Source of the DNA: CAZPEV01 sp964585635
GTDB taxonomy: Bacteria > Zixibacteria > MSB-5A5 > GN15 > JAAZOE01
Reading direction: 5' to 3'
Assembly: GCA_964585635.1 (NCBI GenBank)
Contig: CAZPEV010000200.1
Span: 1-5,187, forward strand
DNA: 5,187 nt
The first letter of the stretch is position 1, and each line of letters starts with the position of its first letter. Of the stretch, positions 1 to 5,187 are shown in pieces. The notes beneath the pieces are model-generated. The model had not been told where the DNA came from and did no database searches. It was given only the letters and a program-made list of their open reading frames with translations. The position numbers were made by a program, and so were the translations under genes.

Positions 1-188
1 CTCTCTTTTTGCCCTCCAAAATCCAAATCTACACAAAAGAATTTACACTACCCGCGATCCTTGCCGGCGACGCCGCTCCATCAATTTCATACCTCCGTAT
101 TTCGGGAAGAAAAGCCGCCTTAGACGGTATTTCAATCAGAAGACAAGATAACCGTAACCGACCGAGTCTTTGGACAAGGAGGTGGATT
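1..188. other. Leader region upstream of the VWA gene, no recognisable gene
   Basis: I find no recognisable gene or RNA here. All three forward frames stay open for at least 120 bases. The frame of the downstream VWA gene is open back to a TTG at position 9, but its peptide resembles no family I know and would place about 60 non-signal residues ahead of a clear signal peptide. The frame ending with TAA at 149-151 could be the tail of an upstream gene, but its composition gives no support. No convincing -35/-10 pair was found, so the promoter of the VWA gene may lie upstream of the window. Confidence 0.5.
176..184 (+). promoter_or_regulatory. Ribosome binding site of the VWA gene
   Basis: The sequence AAGGAGGTG is a near-perfect complement of the 16S rRNA 3' end. 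Its GGAGG core ends six bases before the ATG at 189. It decides the start of the gene: the open frame runs further upstream, but only this ATG has a strong ribosome binding site and is directly followed by a signal peptide. Confidence 0.9.
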
Positions 189-2165
189 ATGAATCCTCTG
201 ATAAGTATCTCAAGAGCGCTGGCGATGGCCGTTATCCTTATGCTGGCAAGCAGCTTGGCTTTCGCCACCGCCACCGGCACGATCAAAGGTACAGTCATTA
301 ACGCCGAGACCGGCGAACCTTTGGTCGGGGTATCAATCAAAGTAGAGGGGACCTCCATGGGAGCAATCACCGGCCCCGGCGGGGGGTTTGTTATTTCCGG
401 AGTACCTGTTGGGACATATAGTCTTATGGCGACCATGGTGGGGTTCGACCAAGTCATGATCATCGACCTGGCGGTGGTGGCGGACACGCCATCACAGATT
501 ACTATCAAGTTGAAAATGCGGCAGGCTGTGTTGGATCAGTCGATAGTGACCCAGGAAAGCCGCAAGCAGATGAGCGAACCGATCAGAGTTCCTGCGGCTG
601 AGGCCGAGGGCAAAAAGGGGGAGTCGCGCGGTAAGGCTGTCGCCACTGATATGAATGTGCCAAGTGCTTTGGGCTTTTCCGGTGCGGCGCCGCAATGCAT
701 GATTCGCGTTCCCTGCCCGCCTCCTTATAATCCGCCTCCGGCACACGGCGGTTCGGCGATCGTCAACGGCCAGGCATACGATGCCATGTTTTTCAAGAAC
801 TACGGCGTCAACCCCTTTATTGATACCGAGGACGACCACCTTTCCACCTTTGCCGCCGACGTCGATGACGCTTCATATATAATGATGCGGTCGTACTTGG
901 AGCGGGGAGCGTTGCCGCCGGAGGATGCCGTCCGGGTCGAGGAGTTTGTCAACCATTTCGATTACGGCTACCGTCCGCCGCGCCAGAACCCGTTTTCGGT
1001 CTATGTCGAGGGGGCGCCATCCCGGTTCGGGCAGAATTGTGAGCTTTTGCGGATCGGCATTAAGGGAATGGAGATTGACCCCGAGGCGAGGCGGTCGGCC
1101 AATCTGGTGTTCGTGATCGACGTCTCTGGTTCCATGGATCGCCAAGATCGCCTGGAACTGGTCAAGCAGGGGTTGATTTATCTGCTGGATCAGCTCCGTC
1201 CGGACGACCGGGTTGGGATCGTGATCTATGGTTCTCGCGGCGAGGTCCTGCTGGATCCGACCTCGATTCGGTACCGGCATGAAATCGAAGGGGCGATTGA
1301 CCGGCTCTGTCCGGGAGGCAGCACCAACGCCGAAGCAGGATTGCGGCTGGCGTACCGGATGGCCCAGCGGTATTTCGATGAAGAGCGTATCAACCGGCTG
1401 ATCTTGTGCTCCGACGGCGTCGCCAATGTCGGGCAGACCAGCCCGGAGGCGCTGCTCAAAGAGATCAAGCGATATGCGGATATGGGGATCACCCTGTCGA
1501 CGGTCGGCTTCGGGATGGGCAACTATAATGATGTCCTTTTGGAGCAGTTGGGCGACAAAGGGAACGGCTATTATGCCTATGTCGACGATCTGGCCGAGGC
1601 CCGCCGGGTCTTTGTCGACAACCTGACCGGCAACCTGCAGGTGATCGCCCGTGATGTCAAAATCCAGGTCGATTTCAACCCGGCGGTGGTGCGGAGCTAC
1701 CGTCTGTTGGGGTATGAAAACCGGGACGTGGCCGATGAGAAATTCCGCGATGATCGCGAGGATGGCGGGGAGATCGGCGCCGGCCATCAGGTGACGGCGC
1801 TGTATGAGATCAAGTTGAATTCGGCCTCGAAAAAGATATCCGGCGATATCGGTACGGTTTTCATTCGATACAAGGATGCGGACAGTTATGAGGTCGAGGA
1901 GGTCGCCCGGCCGATCACCCGGCGCGATTTCGGATCATCGTTTGCGTCCGCCTCAGCTCCCTTCCGTCTGGCAGCGGCATCGGCGGAGTTTGCCGAAATC
2001 CTGAAGAAATCGTACTGGGCCAAGGGATCCTCGCTCTGGGATGTCTATCGTGTCGTCAATAATGTCAAATGGGAAAGTCACGCTCAAGAGGTCGATGAAC
2101 TGCTTCGGCTGATCTCGCAGGCGGCCCGGCTGCAGGATGAGCATGCGGAAGAGTGGGAGGACTGA
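189..2165 (+). CDS. Secreted YfbK-family von Willebrand factor A protein with N-terminal carboxypeptidase-D regulatory-like domain
   Basis: The product is 658 residues. Residues 1-26 form a signal peptide with a hydrophobic core and an AFA cleavage site; there is no lipobox cysteine, so a periplasmic or surface location is likely. Residues about 30-108 are a carboxypeptidase-D regulatory-like beta-sandwich (TGEPLVGV, VPVGTYSL). A low-complexity linker with a proline-rich patch (PCPPPYNPPP, 175-184) follows. Residues about 195-290 match the YfbK N-terminal domain (DVDDASY, LPPEDAVRVEE). The VWA domain spans about 303-480 and has an intact metal-binding MIDAS site: D311-x-S313-x-S315, T379 and D409. 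Residues about 480-655 match the YfbK C-terminal domain (DUF3520 type; DVKIQVDFNP, LLGYENR, EIGAGHQVTALYEI). The extreme C-terminus is acidic. VWA domains with a MIDAS site usually bind protein ligands through a divalent metal; the cellular role of this family is not established, and the ligand here is unknown. The start rests on the strong ribosome binding site and signal peptide. The gene ends at its own terminator, separate from the complex I operon downstream. Confidence 0.93.
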   Translation: MNPLISISRALAMAVILMLASSLAFATATGTIKGTVINAETGEPLVGVSIKVEGTSMGAITGPGGGFVISGVPVGTYSLMATMVGFDQVMIIDLAVVADTPSQITIKLKMRQAVLDQSIVTQESRKQMSEPIRVPAAEAEGKKGESRGKAVATDMNVPSALGFSGAAPQCMIRVPCPPPYNPPPAHGGSAIVNGQAYDAMFFKNYGVNPFIDTEDDHLSTFAADVDDASYIMMRSYLERGALPPEDAVRVEEFVNHFDYGYRPPRQNPFSVYVEGAPSRFGQNCELLRIGIKGMEIDPEARRSANLVFVIDVSGSMDRQDRLELVKQGLIYLLDQLRPDDRVGIVIYGSRGEVLLDPTSIRYRHEIEGAIDRLCPGGSTNAEAGLRLAYRMAQRYFDEERINRLILCSDGVANVGQTSPEALLKEIKRYADMGITLSTVGFGMGNYNDVLLEQLGDKGNGYYAYVDDLAEARRVFVDNLTGNLQVIARDVKIQVDFNPAVVRSYRLLGYENRDVADEKFRDDREDGGEIGAGHQVTALYEIKLNSASKKISGDIGTVFIRYKDADSYEVEEVARPITRRDFGSSFASASAPFRLAAASAEFAEILKKSYWAKGSSLWDVYRVVNNVKWESHAQEVDELLRLISQAARLQDEHAEEWED

Positions 2166-2196
2166 TCGCTATAAGACATTCTCCAAATCCAGCGTG

Positions 2197-2234
2197 GGAG
2201 ACCGGCCATATGGGCTGGTCTCCGGCTTTTTTTT
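2197..2234 (+). terminator. Rho-independent terminator after the VWA gene
   Basis: An 11-base-pair stem pairs 2197-2207 with 2213-2223, with one G-T wobble (2204/2216) and a five-base loop, ATATG. After three further bases (GGC) comes a run of eight T (2227-2234). It begins 31 bases after the VWA stop codon. The opposite strand has no T-run after the hairpin, so it acts on + strand transcription only and insulates the nuo operon from the VWA gene. Confidence 0.9.
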
Positions 2235-2316
2235 GTCCGAAATCCGCATGGCCTATTAGTGAATAATTGTGGGTTAGTAAGCGATAAATAATGGCGCCAA
2301 ACTAAGGTGCAAGTCG

Positions 2317-2335
2317 TTAATATGTATAGCATTAA
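2317..2335. repeat. Short inverted repeat TTAAT-N9-ATTAA upstream of the nuo promoter
   Basis: TTAAT (2317-2321) and its exact reverse complement ATTAA (2331-2335) are separated by nine bases. The repeat ends 16 bases before the TTGACA hexamer of the likely nuo promoter. The placement would suit a dimeric regulator, but five-base AT-rich arms can arise by chance in this AT-rich gap and no known operator is matched. Confidence 0.25.
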
Positions 2336-2351
2336 AAATAGGAAAAAGGAC

Positions 2352-2381
2352 TTGACAATTTCCCTGATTTGGTTTTCTTAC
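2352..2381 (+). promoter_or_regulatory. Probable sigma70-type promoter of the nuo operon
   Basis: A perfect -35 hexamer TTGACA lies at 2352-2357, preceded by an A-rich stretch (2331-2350) that resembles an UP element. The -10 region is weak: with 17- or 18-base spacing it would be TTCTTA (2375-2380) or TCTTAC (2376-2381). It sits in the AT-rich gap between the terminator and nuoA, where a promoter is expected. Transcription would start near 2388, leaving a leader of roughly 50 bases before the preferred nuoA start. Confidence 0.55.
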
Positions 2382-2440
2382 CGTCTACATTTTGAGCCGC
2401 TTTTGTGAAAATCGTCACATGGGCGGCGGAGACGGTGGAA

Positions 2441-2797
2441 ATGCCAGGTGACTACAGCGCGGTCTTGATCTTTATCATTTGCGGTATCGGGATAGTCCTG
2501 TTTACCTTCTTTTTCTCGCGGCTATTGCGGCCGCATAATCCTTACCAGGTCAAAAATGAGACATATGAATGCGGCGAACCGGCGGTTGGCCAAAGCTGGG
2601 TGCAGTTCAATAATCGCTTTTATATTTTCGGCCTCCTGTTCGTGATCTTCGACGTCGAAGCGGTCTTTCTGTTCCCCTGGGCGGTGGCGTACCGATCGTT
2701 GGGGCTGTTTGCCCTGGTTGAGATGGTCGTTTTTATCGGAATCCTCCTGATCGGTCTGGTCTACGCCTGGAAGAAGGGGGCGCTTAAATGGGTATAA
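2441..2797 (+). CDS. nuoA: NADH-quinone oxidoreductase subunit A (complex I membrane arm)
   Basis: The product is 118 residues, the usual length for NuoA/ND3. It is an inner-membrane subunit next to the quinone channel at the junction of the two arms. Three transmembrane helices are visible at about 6-26, 60-80 and 88-110. The loop after helix 1 holds the family motif YECGEP with Cys44, equivalent to the ND3 loop cysteine that marks the active/deactive switch in mitochondria. Helix 2 begins with the RFYIFGLLFVIFDVE block and carries the conserved acidic pair D71 and E73. I chose the ATG at 2441 because it gives the usual NuoA N-terminus (MPGDYSAVLIF) and has GGAGA eight bases upstream. A GTG at 2405 would add 12 residues without a good ribosome binding site and is the alternative. 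It is the first gene of the operon and overlaps nuoB by 10 bases. Confidence 0.93.
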   Translation: MPGDYSAVLIFIICGIGIVLFTFFFSRLLRPHNPYQVKNETYECGEPAVGQSWVQFNNRFYIFGLLFVIFDVEAVFLFPWAVAYRSLGLFALVEMVVFIGILLIGLVYAWKKGALKWV

Positions 2798-3294
2798 TCA
2801 AGAAGCTCCCGGTCTATGCCGAGCATGTCCCTGGGGGCGGCCTGGTGGTGACCTCCATAAATTCGGTGCTGACCATGAGCCAGGCGAAATCGCTCTGGTA
2901 TCTTCTCTTCGGCACCGCCTGTTGCGCCATCGAATTGATGGCCACCGGGGCGTCGCGGTATGATTTCGACCGGCTGGGAATGATCTTCCGGGCGTCGCCG
3001 CGCCAGGCGGACTTGATGATCGTGGCCGGAACCATCACCAAGAAGATGGCCCCGCGGGTCAAGAGGATCTACGATCAAATGGCCCAGCCCCGATATGTTC
3101 TGGCCATGGGGGGATGCGCGATCGGCGGCGGGCCGTTTTATTATGACAGTTATTCCGTCCTCAAGGGGATCGACCTGGTGATCCCGGTCGACGTTTATGT
3201 CCCGGGATGTCCCCCTCGGCCGGAAGCACTCCTGCAAGGATGCCTGGAAGTCAGCAAGAAGATTCGGACGCTGAAGCTGGACGAGTGGAGCTGA
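2788..3294 (+). CDS. nuoB: NADH-quinone oxidoreductase subunit B, carrier of 4Fe-4S cluster N2
   Basis: The product is 168 residues, a normal NuoB length. This peripheral-arm subunit holds the terminal iron-sulfur cluster N2, which passes electrons to quinone at the NuoB-NuoD interface. All four N2 ligands are present: the tandem pair Cys45-Cys46 in FGTACCAIE, Cys110 in MGGCA, and Cys141 in VPGCPPRPEAL. The core signature FRASPRQADLMIVAGT is at about 68-82. The start ATG follows AAGGGGG with seven bases of spacing and lies inside the end of nuoA, which implies translational coupling. An additional cysteine, Cys152, lies outside the ligand set. The stop is eight bases before nuoC. Confidence 0.97.
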   Translation: MGIIKKLPVYAEHVPGGGLVVTSINSVLTMSQAKSLWYLLFGTACCAIELMATGASRYDFDRLGMIFRASPRQADLMIVAGTITKKMAPRVKRIYDQMAQPRYVLAMGGCAIGGGPFYYDSYSVLKGIDLVIPVDVYVPGCPPRPEALLQGCLEVSKKIRTLKLDEWS

Positions 3295-3302
3295 GCGGCG
3301 TC

Positions 3303-3776
3303 ATGACCAAGCAGGAGTTGATCGACCATATCACGGGGCATTTTCCCGGCCCGCTGGAGATGATCGAGACCAAACAACCGGAGCCATATTTCATCGTCAA
3401 ACCGGAAGATCTGGTCGCGTTCTCGCGCTTTATTCATGATGATCCCCAACTTCAGATGAATTTTCTGATGAACCTGGCCGGGGTCGACACCGGACAGCGG
3501 TGTGAAGTCGTCTATAATGTTTGCTCCTATCCCTTGAAGCATCGGCTGCTGTTCAAGATCTTCCTGCCTCGCGACAAGGCCGAGTTTGACTCGGTGCTGT
3601 CGGTGTGGCCGGGGGCCAACTGGTTTGAACGGGAGGTGTGGGAGCTTTTTGGGATGACCGTCCGCAACCATCCCAACCTGACCCGTTTCCTGCTGGAAGA
3701 CGATTGGGACGAGGGTTTCCCGATGCGCAAGGGGTGGACCGGGACCGATTTTATTCCACTCCCGGATCGAGGATAG
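3303..3776 (+). CDS. nuoC: NADH-quinone oxidoreductase subunit C (30 kDa subunit)
   Basis: The product is 157 residues. NuoC is a cofactor-free peripheral-arm subunit that packs against NuoD and helps assemble the quinone module. The family signature is at about 108-130: WFEREVWELFGM, then HPNLTRFL, followed by EGFPMRKGW. Threonine at 127 takes a place that is often arginine, a minor variation. It is a stand-alone NuoC, not the NuoCD fusion of enterobacteria. The ATG at 3303 was chosen because it lies just after the nuoB stop; the same frame is open upstream, but that part overlaps nuoB and is not NuoC-like. The ribosome binding site is weak (GAG at 3293-3295, or GGAG at 3287-3290), so coupling to nuoB translation is likely. 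The gene ends two bases before nuoD. Confidence 0.95.
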   Translation: MTKQELIDHITGHFPGPLEMIETKQPEPYFIVKPEDLVAFSRFIHDDPQLQMNFLMNLAGVDTGQRCEVVYNVCSYPLKHRLLFKIFLPRDKAEFDSVLSVWPGANWFEREVWELFGMTVRNHPNLTRFLLEDDWDEGFPMRKGWTGTDFIPLPDRG

Positions 3777-3778
3777 CG

Positions 3779-4885
3779 ATGGCCGAAGAACTGCGCACCG
3801 AAGAAATGACCCTGAACATGGGGCCGCAGCATCCCTCCACGCACGGGGTCTGCCGCCTGGTTCTGACGCTCGACGGCGAAGTCATCAAGGAGTGCGTACC
3901 GGTCATCGGTTATCTCCACCGCGCCATCGAGAAAATGGTCGAGAACCGCACCTACGCTCAGTGCATCCCGCTCATGGACCGGTTTGAATACTGCACCTCG
4001 ATGTCCTGCGATTGGGCCTTCTGCCTGGCGGCGGAGAAACTGAGCGACATCATAGTTCCCGAACGGGGGGAGTACCTCCGCGTGATCATGGGCGAGTTGA
4101 ACCGCATCGCCAGTCACTTGATCTTTGTCGGCGTGACTCCCATGGATTGCGGGGCGCTGACGCCTTTTCTGTATACCTTCCGCGAGCGCGAAAGGATCAT
4201 GGACCTGTTCGAGATGACCTGCGGCCAGCGCCTGACCTACAATTACATCCGCATCGGCGGCGTGGCCAAAGATATCCCGCCGGAGTTTATCCCCAAGTGC
4301 CGGGAATTCCTGGGTATCTTCGAGGGAAAAATCCGCGACTACGAAAAGCTGCTGGTGGATAATCCCATCTGGATCGCCCGCAACAAGGGAATTGGGGTCA
4401 TCACCCCGCAACTGGTACACGACTTCTGCATATCCGGGGGATCGGCCCGTGCCTCCGGAGTCGATTTCGACCTTCGCAAAAACGATCCTTATTCGATATA
4501 TGACCGCTTCGACTTCGAAGTCCCGCTGGGAACCGGCGGCGACTGTTACGACCGCTTCAACGTCCGGGTCAACGAGATGCGGCAGTCGGCCCGCATCATC
4601 AGCCAGGCGCTGGATCAGCTTCCGGGCGGAGAGATCCGGGCCAAAGTGCCGCTCAAGTTCAAGCCGAACCCGGGTGAGGTGTACAGCCGGATAGAAAATT
4701 CGCGCGGCGAAATGGGGATCTACCTGGTTTCCGACGGGAGTACCAAGCCGTTCCGGATGCGCGCCCGCGGCGGTAGTTACAGCCACCTGCAGGCGGTGCC
4801 GCACATCGTCAAGGGATTGAAAATCGCCGATCTGGTGGCCATCTTCGCCTCCATGGACATCATCATGCCGGAGATTGACCGTTGA
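3779..4885 (+). CDS. nuoD: NADH-quinone oxidoreductase subunit D (49 kDa subunit), short form
   Basis: The product is 368 residues. NuoD forms the quinone pocket with NuoB. It carries GPQHPSTHG with His22, Tyr71 in DRFEY, and Asp123 in PMDCGA, equivalent by my alignment to the Thermus Nqo4 quinone-site residues His38, Tyr87 and Asp139. The 49 kDa signature LHRAIEKMVENR is at 46-57, with Arg48 matching the arginine beside cluster N2. The NiFe-ligating CxxC motifs of related hydrogenases are absent, which argues for complex I. The protein ends with the family-typical SMDIIMPEIDR. It is shorter than the usual 390-420 residues because the segment around the common SMEALIHHFK motif is missing between about 293 and 300; the reading frame is intact. 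It has eleven cysteines, several close to the quinone site. The ATG at 3779 follows GAGG (3769-3772) with six bases of spacing; the frame is open upstream within nuoC, but that part is not NuoD-like. Confidence 0.96.
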   Translation: MAEELRTEEMTLNMGPQHPSTHGVCRLVLTLDGEVIKECVPVIGYLHRAIEKMVENRTYAQCIPLMDRFEYCTSMSCDWAFCLAAEKLSDIIVPERGEYLRVIMGELNRIASHLIFVGVTPMDCGALTPFLYTFRERERIMDLFEMTCGQRLTYNYIRIGGVAKDIPPEFIPKCREFLGIFEGKIRDYEKLLVDNPIWIARNKGIGVITPQLVHDFCISGGSARASGVDFDLRKNDPYSIYDRFDFEVPLGTGGDCYDRFNVRVNEMRQSARIISQALDQLPGGEIRAKVPLKFKPNPGEVYSRIENSRGEMGIYLVSDGSTKPFRMRARGGSYSHLQAVPHIVKGLKIADLVAIFASMDIIMPEIDR

Positions 4886-5187
4886 TGGAATTGGCCCCCG
4901 TCTTCACCTGGCTGTACGGCCTGCTGCTGTCGCTCGGATTGAGCGCGACCGTGGCCGATCTCGTTTCGCTGATCGCGCTGGCGGTCACTGTCTTCGGTTT
5001 TCTGGCGGTGGTGGCGCTGTTTCTGGTGTGGTGGGAACGAAAGGTGTCGGCCCATATTCAGCAACGGTTCGGGCCGATGATGACCGGCTGGCACGGCGCC
5101 TTCCAGACGATTGCTGACGCCCTTAAGTTATTACAGAAAGAGGATATTACCCCGGCGCTGGCGGACCGCAAGGTTTTCTTCTGGGCG
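4885..5187 (+). CDS. nuoH: NADH-quinone oxidoreductase subunit H, 5' part (cut by window end)
   Basis: The first 101 codons are present with no stop before the window ends; full NuoH is usually 320-400 residues. NuoH/ND1 is the membrane subunit that lines the entry to the quinone channel. After a hydrophobic N-terminus and a transmembrane helix at about 28-50 comes the family block WWERKVSAHIQQRFGP (49-64). The ND1 signature region QTIADALKLLQKED (74-87) follows, with conserved Asp78, Lys81 and Glu86, and then TPALADRKVFF. The start ATG shares one base with the nuoD stop (TGATG), so translation is probably coupled; GGAG at 4870-4873 is rather distant. nuoH directly after nuoD means nuoE, nuoF and nuoG are not at their common place in the operon. 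Confidence 0.95.
   Translation, partial: MELAPVFTWLYGLLLSLGLSATVADLVSLIALAVTVFGFLAVVALFLVWWERKVSAHIQQRFGPMMTGWHGAFQTIADALKLLQKEDITPALADRKVFFWA

Noticed and set aside
97..133. A direct repeat of GTATTTC (97-103 and 127-133), 30 bases apart, upstream of the VWA gene.
   Set aside because: A seven-base repeat in a 188-base region is expected about once by chance.
9..188. In-frame upstream extension of the VWA gene to a TTG at position 9.
   Set aside because: It would bury the signal peptide 60 residues inside the protein and ignore the excellent ribosome binding site before the ATG at 189; the extra peptide is not recognisable.
873..1787. A 304-codon open frame on the minus strand opposite the VWA gene.
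   Set aside because: Antisense to a conserved multi-domain protein, with no family resemblance in its own translation.
2084..2332. A minus-strand open frame of 82 codons covering the gap after the VWA gene.
   Set aside because: It overlaps the VWA 3' end and the terminator hairpin and has low-complexity, serine-rich shadow composition.
2793..2798. A perfect TATAAT hexamer at the nuoA-nuoB overlap.
   Set aside because: There is no -35-like hexamer at the right distance and no correctly spaced TGn; it falls in coding sequence constrained by both genes.
3527..4804. A 425-codon open frame on the minus strand opposite nuoC and nuoD.
   Set aside because: It is the antisense shadow of well-conserved genes in GC-rich DNA and encodes no recognisable protein.
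3779..4885. Possibility that the D subunit belongs to a membrane-bound NiFe hydrogenase and not to complex I.
   Set aside because: The N- and C-terminal nickel-binding CxxC motifs are missing, and the quinone-site His, Tyr and Asp are present alongside clear nuoA and nuoH genes.
5090..5106. A TGGCAC motif resembling the -24 element of a sigma54 promoter.
   Set aside because: The required TTGC-like -12 element is absent at the proper spacing, and the site lies inside nuoH.

Overview
The window carries the 3' part of one transcription unit and the start of a second, all on the + strand. A gene for a large secreted von Willebrand factor A (VWA) protein of the YfbK family occupies 189-2165 and is closed by a strong intrinsic terminator (2197-2234). 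An AT-rich gap with a likely sigma70-type promoter follows. Then comes the head of a respiratory complex I (NADH-quinone oxidoreductase type) operon in the order nuoA, nuoB, nuoC, nuoD, nuoH. The last gene is cut by the window edge after 101 codons.

The organism is a bacterium of moderately high GC. The genes look GC-rich, the intergenic region is clearly AT-rich, and clear GGAGG-type ribosome binding sites are present. The fusion of a carboxypeptidase-D regulatory-like domain to a YfbK-type VWA module is a pattern I associate with the Bacteroidetes/FCB side of the tree and related candidate phyla (for example Zixibacteria-like lineages). Separate nuoC and nuoD genes, a shortened NuoD, and nuoH directly after nuoD fit that picture. 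This placement is an inference from domain style and gene order, not a phylogeny.

The complex I genes are packed tightly: nuoA and nuoB overlap by 10 bases, nuoB-nuoC are 8 bases apart, nuoC-nuoD 2 bases apart, and nuoD-nuoH share one base in a TGATG junction. Together they encode the peripheral arm that carries cluster N2 and the quinone pocket (NuoB, C, D) and the start of the membrane arm (NuoA, NuoH). The NADH-oxidising module genes nuoE, nuoF and nuoG are not between nuoD and nuoH. This suggests an 11-subunit enzyme fed by ferredoxin or another donor, or NADH-module genes encoded elsewhere.

I do not see a wholly new system here. The points most worth a second look are the missing nuoEFG block, a NuoD lacking a segment of about 25 residues near its C-terminus, a cysteine-rich NuoD with cysteines beside the quinone-pocket residues, and the placement of a YfbK-type VWA protein directly upstream of a complex I operon.
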